This document shows positions 25,085-34,899 of a stretch of 64,000 bases of DNA, one piece after another; within the stretch, counting starts at the first letter, position 1, and the number at the start of each line of letters is the position of its first letter. The DNA lies in contig NC_010334.1 of NCBI RefSeq assembly GCF_000019185.1, forward strand, positions 3,968,001 to 4,032,000, in the 5' to 3' direction. Below the pieces are notes generated by a model, which did not search any database, was not told the origin of the DNA, and saw only the letters and a list, made by a program, of their open reading frames with translations. Source of the stretch: Shewanella halifaxensis HAW-EB4. GTDB lineage: Bacteria > Pseudomonadota > Gammaproteobacteria > Enterobacterales > Shewanellaceae. The translations under genes and the position numbers were made by a program.

Positions 25085-26968
25085 ATGCCCAAGCTGTTTT
25101 TATTAATAAAAATCATTCTATTTTTTGGCTTACTCTCGATGAGCGCTTCAGGCCATGCCGAGCAAAGTGATGCACTGAAGGCCGATGCGATATTTAAGTT
25201 GCTCGATAGTGGTAACCTTGAAAAGAATGAAACCTATCAAACTTACCTCACCGAATTAGACTCTCTAATCTCTAAGGCTGACACCCAGAGACAATTACGG
25301 CTAACCCGAGCACGTTGCTGGGCATTTAATGCGCTTAAAGAGGGCCAAGTCGACAAGGCACTAGCCTTTGCTCAGCAGGCATTGAATACTCCAAACTTGG
25401 CTAAATACCCTAACAACAAGTTAGATCTCGAGCTCTGCCAAGCCTGGTATACCGAGCAAAAAGGTGACGTGCAGTTAGCATTAAAAAGCTATAACCAGGC
25501 GATCAATGATGCCTATGCATTAGAAAACTTACGCTTAGTTGCCGACGCCAGAGGCATGCGCGGCTACCTACACTCCTATCAAGGTAACTTTACCCAAGGT
25601 TTAGAGGACTTACTCACCGCGCATTCTTTATACCAGAGCTTAAATTTACCCGCCTGGTCACGCACTAGTCTGTATGAAATTGCCACCAGCTATCGTCGCC
25701 TTGGCGATTATAAAAGTGCTATTCGCTACTTTAAAAAACTTAAAACCAGTTATATCAAAAGCAAAAACTTTGACAGTGCGAATGCTATATCGGTCTCTAT
25801 CGCCATTGCCGAAGAGGAGCGAGGTAACCTAGAACGCGCCAAGATACTGTTTGAAAAAGGTTATAAGTATTGGAAAAGCAATAACCGAGAGTTAGAGCAA
25901 GCGACTGTCGCGGTCAATATCGCCGGCACCTTAATTAAACTTGGTGAGTTTGATCAAGCCAGTCAATATCTCAATGAGGCCGAGCCATTTATCCTCCCCA
26001 CAGATGAAGCCTTTTACAGCTTTATGCATCTGTTTCGAGCACAGATCTATCTTGCCAATGGCCAACTGCCACAGGCTCATAAGAGTATCGCCTATGCACG
26101 CAGCGCCTTTGATCGAGTAAAAAACCTTAGGGGGTTAACGCTGCTTCAAATGGTGCAGAGCCAACTATTTCTTAAAGAGGGAAAATGGCAACAAGCCTAT
26201 TATGCACTTGATGAGTATGTGAAACTGCATAATGAGCTCGATGTAAAACGACTCTCTAACTACACCACCGAGATGCGTACCCGCTTTAATGTCGACCAGA
26301 TAGAAAAAGAGAACCAACATCTAATTGAAAATCAGCAGCTCAGAGAAATTGAACTCGCAATGCTTGAGCAAAATAAGCAGCAGCAATGGATCATCATCTT
26401 GCTTGGTAGCGTTTTGATGATGATCATCTCGGTATTTGCCTATAAGCAGATCCAAAAGAATCGTTTACTCTCGGCCCTAGCGCTCACCGACGATCTAACT
26501 CAGCTTCCAAATCGTCGTTATATCTATATCAAGGCACAGCACTGTTTTGAAGAGGCACAGAAAACAGATCGGCCACTGTCTGTTATTGCCTTCGATGCCG
26601 ACCATTTCAAACTGATTAATGACAAGTTTGGTCACGAAGTGGGTGACCATGCGCTAGAGCTACTCGCCGACACCTGCCGTAGTCTTATTTCATCCACTTA
26701 TGAAACTGCGCGCGTCGGTGGCGAGGAGTTTTTGATAGTCCTAACGGATATCGATAAGCCTCAAGCATTTGAAATCGCACAATCTCTGGTACGAAGAGTT
26801 AGTGAGAATGATTTTAGCGCTTTTCCACAAGGCTTTAATATGACTATCAGCGCTGGCGTTGCCTGCCTAAGCTCAACGGATAGTAAGTTATCGCAACTGC
26901 TCAAGAGAGCCGATGATGCACTCTATCAAGCTAAGAGCCTAGGCCGTAACCAAGCAAAAATGAGCTAA
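25085..26968 (+). CDS. TPR-repeat sensor with C-terminal GGDEF (diguanylate cyclase) domain
   Basis: The 627-residue protein has a signal peptide or N-terminal helix (ending ASGHAE) and a periplasmic array of TPR-like helical repeats up to about residue 400. A coiled segment and a TM helix at about 435-455 follow, then a cytoplasmic GGDEF domain with GGEEF, an active-type variant. There is no RxxD inhibitory site in the expected place before GGEEF. It should make cyclic di-GMP in response to something bound by the TPRs. Weak ribosome-binding sequence at the ATG; monocistronic. Confidence 0.88.
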   Translation: MPKLFLLIKIILFFGLLSMSASGHAEQSDALKADAIFKLLDSGNLEKNETYQTYLTELDSLISKADTQRQLRLTRARCWAFNALKEGQVDKALAFAQQALNTPNLAKYPNNKLDLELCQAWYTEQKGDVQLALKSYNQAINDAYALENLRLVADARGMRGYLHSYQGNFTQGLEDLLTAHSLYQSLNLPAWSRTSLYEIATSYRRLGDYKSAIRYFKKLKTSYIKSKNFDSANAISVSIAIAEEERGNLERAKILFEKGYKYWKSNNRELEQATVAVNIAGTLIKLGEFDQASQYLNEAEPFILPTDEAFYSFMHLFRAQIYLANGQLPQAHKSIAYARSAFDRVKNLRGLTLLQMVQSQLFLKEGKWQQAYYALDEYVKLHNELDVKRLSNYTTEMRTRFNVDQIEKENQHLIENQQLREIELAMLEQNKQQQWIIILLGSVLMMIISVFAYKQIQKNRLLSALALTDDLTQLPNRRYIYIKAQHCFEEAQKTDRPLSVIAFDADHFKLINDKFGHEVGDHALELLADTCRSLISSTYETARVGGEEFLIVLTDIDKPQAFEIAQSLVRRVSENDFSAFPQGFNMTISAGVACLSSTDSKLSQLLKRADDALYQAKSLGRNQAKMS

Positions 26969-27078
26969 GCTCCCCGAGACTAAGGTACGGCAATACCTAT
27001 TTCCCCCCAATAACTGCTATCATTAGCGGTTACTTAAAGCCGTTACTTTCGCCGATACTTTTCGCCGACAATAGACCT

Positions 27079-28323
27079 ATGTCCGACTCTCCTTCACAAC
27101 TTGCAGCAATCGACACCCTAACAGCAACTCAGCTCGGCGAATTAGCGCTTAACATCAAAGCATGGGGTCAAGAGCTAGGCTTTGCTCAAATCGGTATTTG
27201 CGATACCGACTTAAGCGCCGAAGAACCTAAGCTGCAGCAGTGGTTAGACAAGGGCTATCATGGCGATATGGGTTACATGGCCAATCACGGCATGATGCGC
27301 GCAAGACCCCATGAGCTACACCCAGGTACTAAGCGGGTCATCAGCGCCCGCATGAATTACCTACCACCCGAAGCCGGCTTTGCGTTTAACCTTAAAAACC
27401 CTAACCTTGGCTATATCTCTCGTTACGCCGGTGGGCGTGATTATCATAAGATGATCCGTAATCGTCTCAAGAAACTGGGCGATAGAATCGAAGCGGAGTT
27501 AAAGCTGCTGGGTGTTGATAAACCTAATTCGCGCCCCTTTGTCGACTCGGCGCCAATTCTAGAGCGCCCCTTAGCCGATAAGGCAGGCCTTGGCTGGACT
27601 GGCAAACATAGCTTATTGCTCAACCAAGACGCTGGCAGTTGGTTCTTCTTAGGCGAGCTATTAATAGATCTACCGCTGCCCGTCGATATCCCGGTGTCCG
27701 AGGGCTGCAACACGTGTGTGGCCTGCATTAAGTCTTGCCCAACCAATGCCATCGTTGAGCCCTATGTTGTTGACGGCAGTCGCTGCATCTCTTACTTAAC
27801 CATTGAGCTGCAGGGGGCAATACCGGTGGAGTTTAGACAGGCTATCGGCAATCGCATCTATGGCTGTGATGATTGCCAACTGGTTTGCCCGGTCAATGCT
27901 AAGGCACCGCTAACCGAAGAAAGTGATTTCCATACTCGTCCTTCACTTAAGCAGCCACAGCTAGTTGAACTATTTGCATGGAGCGAAGCGATATTTTTAA
28001 AGTTAACTGAAGGTAGCCCTATTCGCCGTATAGGCCACAGCCGCTGGTTAAGAAATATCGCCGTTGCGCTGGGTAATGCGCCCTACAGTGAAGCGATTAT
28101 CGCAGCGCTTGAGACCCGTAAGCTATCGAGTGAAGTGGATGAGATGGTGATGGAGCATATCGACTGGGCTCTTGAGCAGCAACATCAGAAACTGGAGCCG
28201 CAAGCGGCGCATAGTCTTAATCTTAGTCTTGGTCTTAACGAAAGCACTAGCAGCCATAGCCTAAGCCGCAAAACCCAAAGGATTATTCGCTGTATCGAAA
28301 AAGGCCTAGCGCGGGATGCGTAG
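27079..28323 (+). CDS. queG: Epoxyqueuosine reductase QueG
   Basis: The 414-residue protein matches QueG, the cobalamin-dependent iron-sulfur enzyme that reduces epoxyqueuosine to queuosine at the tRNA wobble position. The VDSAPILERPLADKAGLGW block carries the conserved Asp. Two [4Fe-4S] clusters are evident in CNTCVACIKSCPTNAI and the later CISYLTIE / CDDCQLVCPVN segments. The C-terminal part carries the HEAT-like repeat seen in longer QueG proteins. It is of interest that btuB and a cobalamin riboswitch are also in the window, since QueG needs cobalamin. Confidence 0.95.
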   Translation: MSDSPSQLAAIDTLTATQLGELALNIKAWGQELGFAQIGICDTDLSAEEPKLQQWLDKGYHGDMGYMANHGMMRARPHELHPGTKRVISARMNYLPPEAGFAFNLKNPNLGYISRYAGGRDYHKMIRNRLKKLGDRIEAELKLLGVDKPNSRPFVDSAPILERPLADKAGLGWTGKHSLLLNQDAGSWFFLGELLIDLPLPVDIPVSEGCNTCVACIKSCPTNAIVEPYVVDGSRCISYLTIELQGAIPVEFRQAIGNRIYGCDDCQLVCPVNAKAPLTEESDFHTRPSLKQPQLVELFAWSEAIFLKLTEGSPIRRIGHSRWLRNIAVALGNAPYSEAIIAALETRKLSSEVDEMVMEHIDWALEQQHQKLEPQAAHSLNLSLGLNESTSSHSLSRKTQRIIRCIEKGLARDA

Positions 28324-28364
28324 GCCTAATCATCTCTCTCTGTATAACAAATCATTAGAAATCG

Positions 28365-28577
28365 TTATGCATTCTGATCTAAGGTGAAGCCGACCTTAAC
28401 GGTTACCTGCCAGTGAGCGATTAAGCCCTCCTCTAGATGGCCTCTAGTTTCTACCACCTCAAACCACCTCAAGTGCTTGAGTGACTCATTTGCCGCAGCA
28501 ATTGCATTCTTGATGGCTTCATCTGAGCTAATGGGAGACGATCCTGTTAGTTCGATAATCTTGTAGGTATGGCTCAT
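28365..28577 (-). CDS. Dodecin family flavin-binding protein
   Basis: This is a 70-residue dodecin. The YKIIELTGSSPISSDEAIKN start and the LRWFEVVETRG block with the flavin-stacking Trp are characteristic. Dodecins assemble into hollow 12-mers that bind riboflavin or FMN in pairs and buffer free flavin. It is convergent with queG, with 41 bases between stop codons. No partner gene is evident. Confidence 0.93.
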   Translation of the reverse strand: MSHTYKIIELTGSSPISSDEAIKNAIAAANESLKHLRWFEVVETRGHLEEGLIAHWQVTVKVGFTLDQNA

Positions 28578-28711
28578 AGTGACCCCAACGGTGATTAAAA
28601 TAATGACCTTAATCAGTATAGAACAACATCTGTGTTAGTCAGGGCAAAGAATGGGGAAAATAGTTCGCCACTCACACTCAGCAAAATGGGCCAATTATGA
28701 CCTGCTTTGAC

Positions 28712-29221
28712 TTATTTAGACTGGGTCACTTCAAAGCTGCCAACACCAAAGTCGAACGTTTTAGCGAGACGATTCCAAGCATTAATTTGAATCACCACTA
28801 ATGTCAGTTCGCTGATCTCTTTGTCCGAGAAGTAGGCCTTTAATCCTCTCGTGGCATCCACTAAACGCGTCTGTTCATGGGTAACGCCTGCGTGGGGTAA
28901 ATCCGTTAATGCCTCAGCCCAATTCAATACTGCACGCTCTCTATCTGTGTAATAAGGCGCTTCTCGCCAGATAGATAATGACGTCAATCGTTGAGCGGTT
29001 TCGCCAGCTGCAAGTGATTCTTTAAAATGCATGTCGATACAGTATGCACAGCCATTGATTAGCGACACGCGATAACGAATAAGCTCCAATAGCGTATGCT
29101 CAATGCCGCAATTATTGACATAGTGTTCAGTCTTTAGCATGCAGTTCATTACACCGCTGCTTATCTCTGCACTCTCAAGTGCTGCGGTAATTGAAAGCGT
29201 TTGATTAGTCGATTGAGTCAT
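28712..29221 (-). CDS. Carboxymuconolactone decarboxylase / AhpD-like protein
   Basis: The 169-residue protein has the CMD/AhpD signature: RYRVSLINGCAYCIDMH with a redox CxxC and the nearby His, followed by helices typical of the AhpD-like peroxidase fold. Such proteins reduce peroxides or partner disulfides, and many are uncharacterised. AGAGGTG precedes the ATG. It is divergently transcribed from a LysR-type regulator 141 bases away, the classical layout of a regulator and its target. Confidence 0.9.
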   Translation of the reverse strand: MTQSTNQTLSITAALESAEISSGVMNCMLKTEHYVNNCGIEHTLLELIRYRVSLINGCAYCIDMHFKESLAAGETAQRLTSLSIWREAPYYTDRERAVLNWAEALTDLPHAGVTHEQTRLVDATRGLKAYFSDKEISELTLVVIQINAWNRLAKTFDFGVGSFEVTQSK

Positions 29222-29362
29222 GTTTCACCTCTTATGGATTGAATAGCAATTTGAATTAGTTGTTAGAACAGCAACTATTATCCATAGATACAAAAAAGCT
29301 GGAATACAGATAAAAACTGCTTTACCTTTGCATAAAACGCAAAAGCAAATTTAAGGTTAATC

Positions 29363-30256
29363 ATGCTAAGTGCAATGCGGATCTTCATCAAAGTCGTCGA
29401 GCTAGGTAGTTTTTCCAAAGCAGCAGAGGTGCTCAATATGGCGCCTTCTAGCGTCGCCCGTAACATCGATAATCTTGAGCAAGACTTTAATGCCGTGCTA
29501 TTAAAGCGCAGCACTCGACAACTGTTACTGACCGAGGCCGGAGAGCAGTTTCTCACTGGTGCACGCAAACTTGTTAGCGATGAGGAGTCACTTAAGGCCT
29601 CTTTGTCGCAGCAAGAACTGCAGCCAGAAGGCGTGTTAAGAATTTCGGTATTTGAAGGCTTTGGCAGAGTAAAAGTTTGCCCTATTCTGCCAGGCTTTTT
29701 AGCTCAATATCCTAAGGTAAAGATTGAGATTGATTTAGATAATCAGCTTGTTGATTTGCATTCAGAAAACATCGATATCGCGATTCGTATTGGGAGCCCA
29801 GCCGACTCCAGTCTGCATGCCAGAATGCTGATGACCAACCAAACCTCACTCTGCGCTAGCCCAACCTATTTAGCGCAGTTTGGTTCGCCCAAAAAACCTG
29901 ATGACCTACTGCAACATAACTGCCTACTGCTCGACCGTGACAGACAGCGTACCTATTGGCACTTTCATAAAGCCAAGCAATATAAAAAAGTCCCTGTGCA
30001 GGGCAATTTAACCTCAAGAGGCGGCACGCCCATTTTAGAGGCTGCTATTCATCATGGCGGCATAGTGCTGCTATCGAGTTGGATGATGGATGATTTAATC
30101 CAAGATGGTAGCTTAGTGCGTTGCCTGCCCGAGTGGACGCCTTCTTTATCAGAACAATCCAGTGGTGATATCTATGCGCTATACAGTGGCGGCAAACATA
30201 TGCGACCGGTGATCCGTGCCTTTATTGATTACTTAGTCAAAGCGCTAAAGCTATAA
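29363..30256 (+). CDS. LysR-type transcriptional regulator
   Basis: The 297-residue LysR protein has an N-terminal winged HTH (LGSFSKAAEVLNMAPSSVARNI, about 13-34) and a periplasmic-binding-protein-like effector domain of the CrgA/DsdC-type subgroup. AAGG lies 6 bases before the ATG. It is divergent from the AhpD-like gene and most likely controls it and itself from the shared 141-base spacer. The effector is unknown. A GC-rich inverted repeat follows the gene. Confidence 0.92.
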   Translation: MLSAMRIFIKVVELGSFSKAAEVLNMAPSSVARNIDNLEQDFNAVLLKRSTRQLLLTEAGEQFLTGARKLVSDEESLKASLSQQELQPEGVLRISVFEGFGRVKVCPILPGFLAQYPKVKIEIDLDNQLVDLHSENIDIAIRIGSPADSSLHARMLMTNQTSLCASPTYLAQFGSPKKPDDLLQHNCLLLDRDRQRTYWHFHKAKQYKKVPVQGNLTSRGGTPILEAAIHHGGIVLLSSWMMDDLIQDGSLVRCLPEWTPSLSEQSSGDIYALYSGGKHMRPVIRAFIDYLVKALKL

Positions 30257-30300
30257 GTAATAGGTAGTTAGTAGATCGTCGTCAGTAGTTAATAGTTAGT

Positions 30301-30335
30301 AACAAGCCGCATACACAGATGATATGCGGCTTGTT
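30301..30335. terminator. Hairpin between convergent LysR and scsD genes
   Basis: AACAAGCCGCAT (30301-30312) pairs with ATGCGGCTTGTT (30324-30335). No long T-run follows, so termination may be weak, but it sits between two converging genes. Confidence 0.6.
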
Positions 30336-30366
30336 ATGGTGCAAGTAGTTTCTCGGTCGGCTAATC

Positions 30367-30960
30367 CTAAGCCAATAGCATCCGCCACCACATACCCGGT
30401 AAGCTGGTAAAGCCACTCGTGTAATAAGCCAGCTCGCCATCTTTTATCACTAAGAGTGTCGGGGTTAACTGCATCGACCAGTCCTGAGACAACTCACCAC
30501 TTGGGTCGTTAACGACGGCAAAGTCATAGCCTTTATGTTGCAAGTATTTAAGCAGCTTTTCATCCGTCCCCGAAGTCATCGCAACGGTAATAACCGGATA
30601 TCTATCTGCAATCATGTTCACCGATGGGCTCACAAAGTTACAAACTGGACACCAAGAGCCCCAAAAGTAGACCAATACAGGCTGCTCATGACTCATGGCT
30701 ATCAAATCGACAGCTTGCCCCTGAACTGTTGTCGCTTGAATATTTGGCAACGCCGTTTTAGGCAGATCTCTGCTGCGCCAAATATCTAAAGCGGCAGAGA
30801 AAACGCTCAGCACAACGAGCATGAACAACAATTGTTTTACCCAACCAATTAATCTACGACCAAATGGCAGAGGCTTACCTACGCTATCCGCACGATTTGC
30901 ACCATCAGCACGACTGTCACTCGTATTCGACTTATCTGGCCTTTGACTATCCGTGCTCAT
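30367..30960 (-). CDS. scsD: Membrane-anchored thioredoxin-like protein ScsD
   Basis: The 197-residue protein has a polar N-terminal tail, one TM helix (about 40-58) and a periplasmic thioredoxin-like domain with WGSWCPVC (CxxC). The cis-Pro region is QLTPTLLV. In Salmonella and related bacteria ScsD is the fourth protein of the suppressor-of-copper-sensitivity cluster and takes electrons from ScsB. Its start overlaps the end of scsC by 14 bases, so it is translationally coupled. Confidence 0.85.
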   Translation of the reverse strand: MSTDSQRPDKSNTSDSRADGANRADSVGKPLPFGRRLIGWVKQLLFMLVVLSVFSAALDIWRSRDLPKTALPNIQATTVQGQAVDLIAMSHEQPVLVYFWGSWCPVCNFVSPSVNMIADRYPVITVAMTSGTDEKLLKYLQHKGYDFAVVNDPSGELSQDWSMQLTPTLLVIKDGELAYYTSGFTSLPGMWWRMLLA

Positions 30961-31681
30961 CTCGTGCCTCCAATGTGAGTTCGACTTGCTGTTTTAGTCG
31001 TTCAAATGGCACCAAGCCCACAATAATTTGCTCTCCAATCACCATACTCGGTGTGCCGCCTATCCTTAAGCCCCTCATTAACTCTAAGTTATCTGAAATG
31101 GCTGGTGATATGCTTTTCTCAGCCTGAGTCAACCATTGGCTAGTCTTTGTCATCGCTGCAGCTTTAGCGAGAGTTTGCCTATCTAGCCTACGAGGCGCCG
31201 CCATCAATGTATCTTTCAGCTTGAGAAACTTAGCGGGCTCATTTAACCAGACCCTTTGTGCAAAATCGACTGCCTCAACTGAGCTTTGGCCTTGTAATGG
31301 CACCATTTTCACTATGATTTTAAGCTGTGGATACTCAGCCATGAGCTTATCTAACTCGGGCTCCAGTTTCTTGCAGTAAGGGCAGTTAAAATCGGTAAAG
31401 TAAACCATGGTGACTTGTGGTTTTTCAGCACCTTTCCACGGGTCGGTAGCACGATGAAACAGGGCTGAGCGATTAGAATTTATCATCTCCTTCATCGTTG
31501 GAGCTGTCGCCCACATCGGTTTTACTCTTGAGTCTTCAGCTTTCACATTTTGACTGATGACCAACATAGCGCAATATAATGCAAATGCGGCTATAGTTGT
31601 TATAAAGAGTGTGGCTTGAAGCCTACTTTTAAATATTGGCTGCTTACAGCCTAAATTATTACCTGTTTTACGAGTCTTCAT
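30947..31681 (-). CDS. scsC: Periplasmic DsbA-like thiol oxidoreductase ScsC
   Basis: The protein of about 244 residues has a membrane-spanning or signal helix (about 20-40), an N-terminal region typical of ScsC oligomerisation stalks, and a DsbA-like domain with the CPYC active site and GGTPSMVIG cis-Pro loop. ScsC is a disulfide isomerase/reductase or copper-protective protein kept reduced by ScsB. ATG 31681 was chosen, though a GTG three codons earlier is also possible. It lies between scsB and scsD. Confidence 0.87.
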   Translation of the reverse strand: MKTRKTGNNLGCKQPIFKSRLQATLFITTIAAFALYCAMLVISQNVKAEDSRVKPMWATAPTMKEMINSNRSALFHRATDPWKGAEKPQVTMVYFTDFNCPYCKKLEPELDKLMAEYPQLKIIVKMVPLQGQSSVEAVDFAQRVWLNEPAKFLKLKDTLMAAPRRLDRQTLAKAAAMTKTSQWLTQAEKSISPAISDNLELMRGLRIGGTPSMVIGEQIIVGLVPFERLKQQVELTLEARDEHG

Positions 31682-31803
31682 TCTTTTCACTTAGGTTTTC
31701 TCTTAGATTATCTCGTGGCGCTGCTAATAGTAGCGCTCTATTTATAACGGTTAAGCGCTTGCACTGTGCGCTATTGTCCAAATGCTTGAGGCGCGGCTTT
31801 AAA

Positions 31804-33861
31804 TCAAAATCTTACCGAAGCCACGTTGATAGCATCGATAACATCGCTGGCAGACAAGATCACCGGCAGGGCAATTCCCTCAGGTGCATTCGGACCGTAA
31901 ACCACATTAAACGGCACACCAAAACGATTATGACTCTGTAAATATTCGGTTATTGGCGCTGACGGCTTGGTCCAGTCCCCCTCCATCAACACTATATTTT
32001 CAGTTTTCAATTCGCTGTATACCGGATCTTGTAAGATCACCCCCACCTTGTTGGCTTTACAGGTGATACACCAATCGGCAGTAACATCGACAAACACGGT
32101 TTTGCCTGCCGCAACTTGTCTCGCTATTTCTGATTCATTCAGAGCACGCCAATCTAAGTCTGTAGGTAACGGCTGCGCCCACCTGTTTGATGTCGAAAAT
32201 GCTGCAACGGCTAATACCATAATCCCGATACTGACACTGGCGATGACAGCGGCTTTACCTTGTACTTTGGCCATCAACATCAAGAACAACAGTAAAAGAA
32301 TAGCCGCCGCAATCCACAAATAAACCGTAGGGATGAAGTTAGCTAACAAACTGATTAGCCACAGACTGGTCAGTACCAGTAGGCCCGAGAACACCACTTT
32401 AACCACATTCATCCAACGCCCCGGTTTAGGGAAGTAATTCGCAACTTGTGGGAATGCGGCTACCACTAACCAAGGCAATGCCATGCCTAATGCTAAAGCG
32501 GTAAAGATGACAAACAGACTCAAGACGTCAGCGCCTAAGGCAAAAGCGACTGCGGTGCCCAGAAAAGGCGCGCTGCAGGGCGTTGCCAGCAAGGTGGCAA
32601 ACATGCCTTGCAAAAAGTGTCCGCGATGATCATTGCCGCCTGTTGTCGCCAGCTTTGTTTGTAGATTCGATGGCAAAGTGATCTCAAATGCGCCTAACAT
32701 ATTCAACGCAAACACCGAGGTCACAATCGCCATAAACCCAATAAACCATGGGTTCTGGAACTGAACGCCCCAACCTATTGCTTGTCCGGTCAGTTTAAGG
32801 GTGAAAATAAAGGCCGCGAGTAACCAAAATGACACCAAAATGCCGAGTGCTGAAGCGATAAACTGTTGACGAATTTGCCTGCGCTGCAGATCGGGCGCGG
32901 CGATAACGGCACTTAACTTCATCCCCAGAACAGGTAAAACACAAGGCATAACATTAAGTATTAAGCCGCCTAAAAGCGCTATTAACAGCATTTTTAAAAG
33001 CGAAGTCTGGCTCGATTTAATCGTGGTAGCTTCAACTTTAGAGGTGTACTCCACGGCGCGATTACTGTCTATCACAGTTAAATTGAGTGGCTTACCGAGC
33101 AGCTCTGGCTCTCCCAACCAACTTGATGCATCAAATACCGCTCTGAGTTTTTTCGCTGCGGTATCGGTTTCAAAACGCTCAAATATGACAAATTTAAACG
33201 TGGTATCAGGCTCACCATCGACAATAAACTTAGGCATTATCCAGCCAGTGTCATCCATCTCCACCTGTAGCTGCTTAGCTTTAGCATCCCAGCCAAACAC
33301 TAGGGTGTCGCTGATCTTCTTCTGCGGTACCTTAGACAGTGCTTTGTTGTAGGAAAACATCGCACCGACATCAGAGTTAAGCTCACGAGGATCGATCTCT
33401 AAATTAATATCGTAGTCGGTTAACACGCAGATATTGGTACATGAAGATAAGGTGAATTTACCCTGTAAACTAGCAGGTTTAGAGGCATCGTTCAGCGTTA
33501 CCAACATAGGAAATGCAGCCTGTTGGTGATAGCCAAAAGTTTGTAGTCCAAGCAGTGAAAACTGCTCAGGTGCAGGCCAATTCCAATTTACATTGTCTAA
33601 ATTAGTTGAGCCACTCCAATCAATACTCGGTGCAATGCCGCCTTCACCAGGGCTACGCCAGTAGGTTTTCCACTCGCCATCAAGCTCAACTTCAAGTACA
33701 CCAGGCATCGTATTTGTGGCTTTGTCTAACTCTCCAGTAAGCATAAATCTTGCTTTAACCGGTGGATGATTTGGGTTTTCTAGCCACCCCGTTGATTGGG
33801 CGAAGACCGGATTAGCCAGTGCTATCAAGCACACTAAAATGATCTGTTTTATTATTTTCAA
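31804..33861 (-). CDS. scsB: DsbD-like transmembrane thiol reductase ScsB
   Basis: The protein of about 685 residues has a signal peptide ending NPVFAQS, a long periplasmic N-terminal domain with a CTNICVLTDYDI cysteine pair, eight or so TM helices with the CcdA-like PCVLPVLGMK and TPCSAPFLG cysteine motifs, and a C-terminal thioredoxin domain with WCITCKANK. It carries electrons from cytoplasmic thioredoxin to ScsC and ScsD. The start is best placed at TTG 33861: GGAGAG lies 6 bases upstream and the signal peptide follows at once. The open frame continues upstream to 33951. Confidence 0.9.
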   Translation of the reverse strand: MKIIKQIILVCLIALANPVFAQSTGWLENPNHPPVKARFMLTGELDKATNTMPGVLEVELDGEWKTYWRSPGEGGIAPSIDWSGSTNLDNVNWNWPAPEQFSLLGLQTFGYHQQAAFPMLVTLNDASKPASLQGKFTLSSCTNICVLTDYDINLEIDPRELNSDVGAMFSYNKALSKVPQKKISDTLVFGWDAKAKQLQVEMDDTGWIMPKFIVDGEPDTTFKFVIFERFETDTAAKKLRAVFDASSWLGEPELLGKPLNLTVIDSNRAVEYTSKVEATTIKSSQTSLLKMLLIALLGGLILNVMPCVLPVLGMKLSAVIAAPDLQRRQIRQQFIASALGILVSFWLLAAFIFTLKLTGQAIGWGVQFQNPWFIGFMAIVTSVFALNMLGAFEITLPSNLQTKLATTGGNDHRGHFLQGMFATLLATPCSAPFLGTAVAFALGADVLSLFVIFTALALGMALPWLVVAAFPQVANYFPKPGRWMNVVKVVFSGLLVLTSLWLISLLANFIPTVYLWIAAAILLLLFLMLMAKVQGKAAVIASVSIGIMVLAVAAFSTSNRWAQPLPTDLDWRALNESEIARQVAAGKTVFVDVTADWCITCKANKVGVILQDPVYSELKTENIVLMEGDWTKPSAPITEYLQSHNRFGVPFNVVYGPNAPEGIALPVILSASDVIDAINVASVRF

Positions 33862-34040
33862 TTTATCTCTCCGCGAAAACGGCTCACAAAACCTTTTAGC
33901 CCCATATAGGCTGCTAGGCAAAGTGTTAATTAACGGCTTAATATTAAACAAAATAACAGCAGATTAGCGTTACTTTAGCCTAAAACAAGCAAATTCAAGT
34001 ACAGTTATCACTAGCTCATTTGAAGCTAGATTAATCGTAT

Positions 34041-34427
34041 TTATTCTTGAAATCGGCAGAAAGAGAGGTGTATTCGCCGCGGCCTTGGTAGCACAGGCAC
34101 ATCGAGTGCCCTTTGCAGCAATCGCGATGCTGGCGAGATAAAGGGGAAGATAAACAGTAACACCAATAACGGCATCACAGGCGGCTCGTCGAGACAAACC
34201 CTTAAAGACTTTTCCGATAGTTCACATTGGCTAAACTCTGCGTCCTTGAGCTTGCTATCAGTTGAATCGCTGTTAAGGCCAATGGCGCTCTCACTCGCTT
34301 GTGAAATCGAGCTGGCACTCAATTGATTAAAGGCACTAAATATCCCACTATTTTGAGCCAAGCACAGCAGCACCATGATGGTAAAAACCATAATAGTCCA
34401 AGGTTTCGCTGTTTTGTGAAAACTCAA
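34041..34427 (-). CDS. Small ScsA-like membrane protein
   Basis: The 128-residue protein has an N-terminal hydrophobic segment (about 10-30), a Ser-rich polar part, a second hydrophobic segment (PPVMPLLVLLFIFPFI) and a conserved C-terminal PRRIHLSFCRFQE. Position before scsB and this ending suggest ScsA, whose exact role is unknown. The start codon is TTG at 34427 without a good ribosome-binding site, so the true start may be at an internal ATG. It is followed by 179 bases before scsB. Confidence 0.6.
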   Translation of the reverse strand: MSFHKTAKPWTIMVFTIMVLLCLAQNSGIFSAFNQLSASSISQASESAIGLNSDSTDSKLKDAEFSQCELSEKSLRVCLDEPPVMPLLVLLFIFPFISPASRLLQRALDVPVLPRPRRIHLSFCRFQE

Positions 34428-34899
34428 ATACGAGATAATAAACTCCGGTGCAAACCTAAAAACTAGGCTACATGCTATCTAAACTATGTTTAACCAATGG
34501 TGAACACAGGATATGACCGGGCTTTTACAAAAATAGTTCAGCCGATTACGCATTTTTATTTCGACCGCTTAGAAATGAGTCAAAGGGGCTTTTCACTGCC
34601 CCTTATCAACGCCCCTAATTCAGTTTCAATAAAGCCTTCCTCTATGCAGGAAGTATTGGGTGAATGGATATCGTAAACGACCAATTCGTGGAAATTCCAA
34701 ACCTTTAATTGCATATTGTATACCTTTTAATGTTAAGATGAGCAAAATTCAGAATCAACGCCCATCTGAATTTCAAATAACCAAACACAACAGCGGGCAT
34801 CTGGATACCTAGGGATCTGGACGTTTATTGCGTTAGCCTTAGTATTCGCAATCGAAACGAATTCAAGCGCAACATGAGCGAACTACACGTGAGGATAAA
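34428..34899. other. Divergent promoter region between scsA and metR
   Basis: No gene is seen in 472 bases. A hairpin AAGGGGC/GCCCCTT lies at about 34583-34604. TGAGCAAAATTCA at 34739-34751 differs by one base from the MetR-binding consensus TGAA-N5-TTCA and may be the metR autoregulatory site. Confidence 0.4.
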
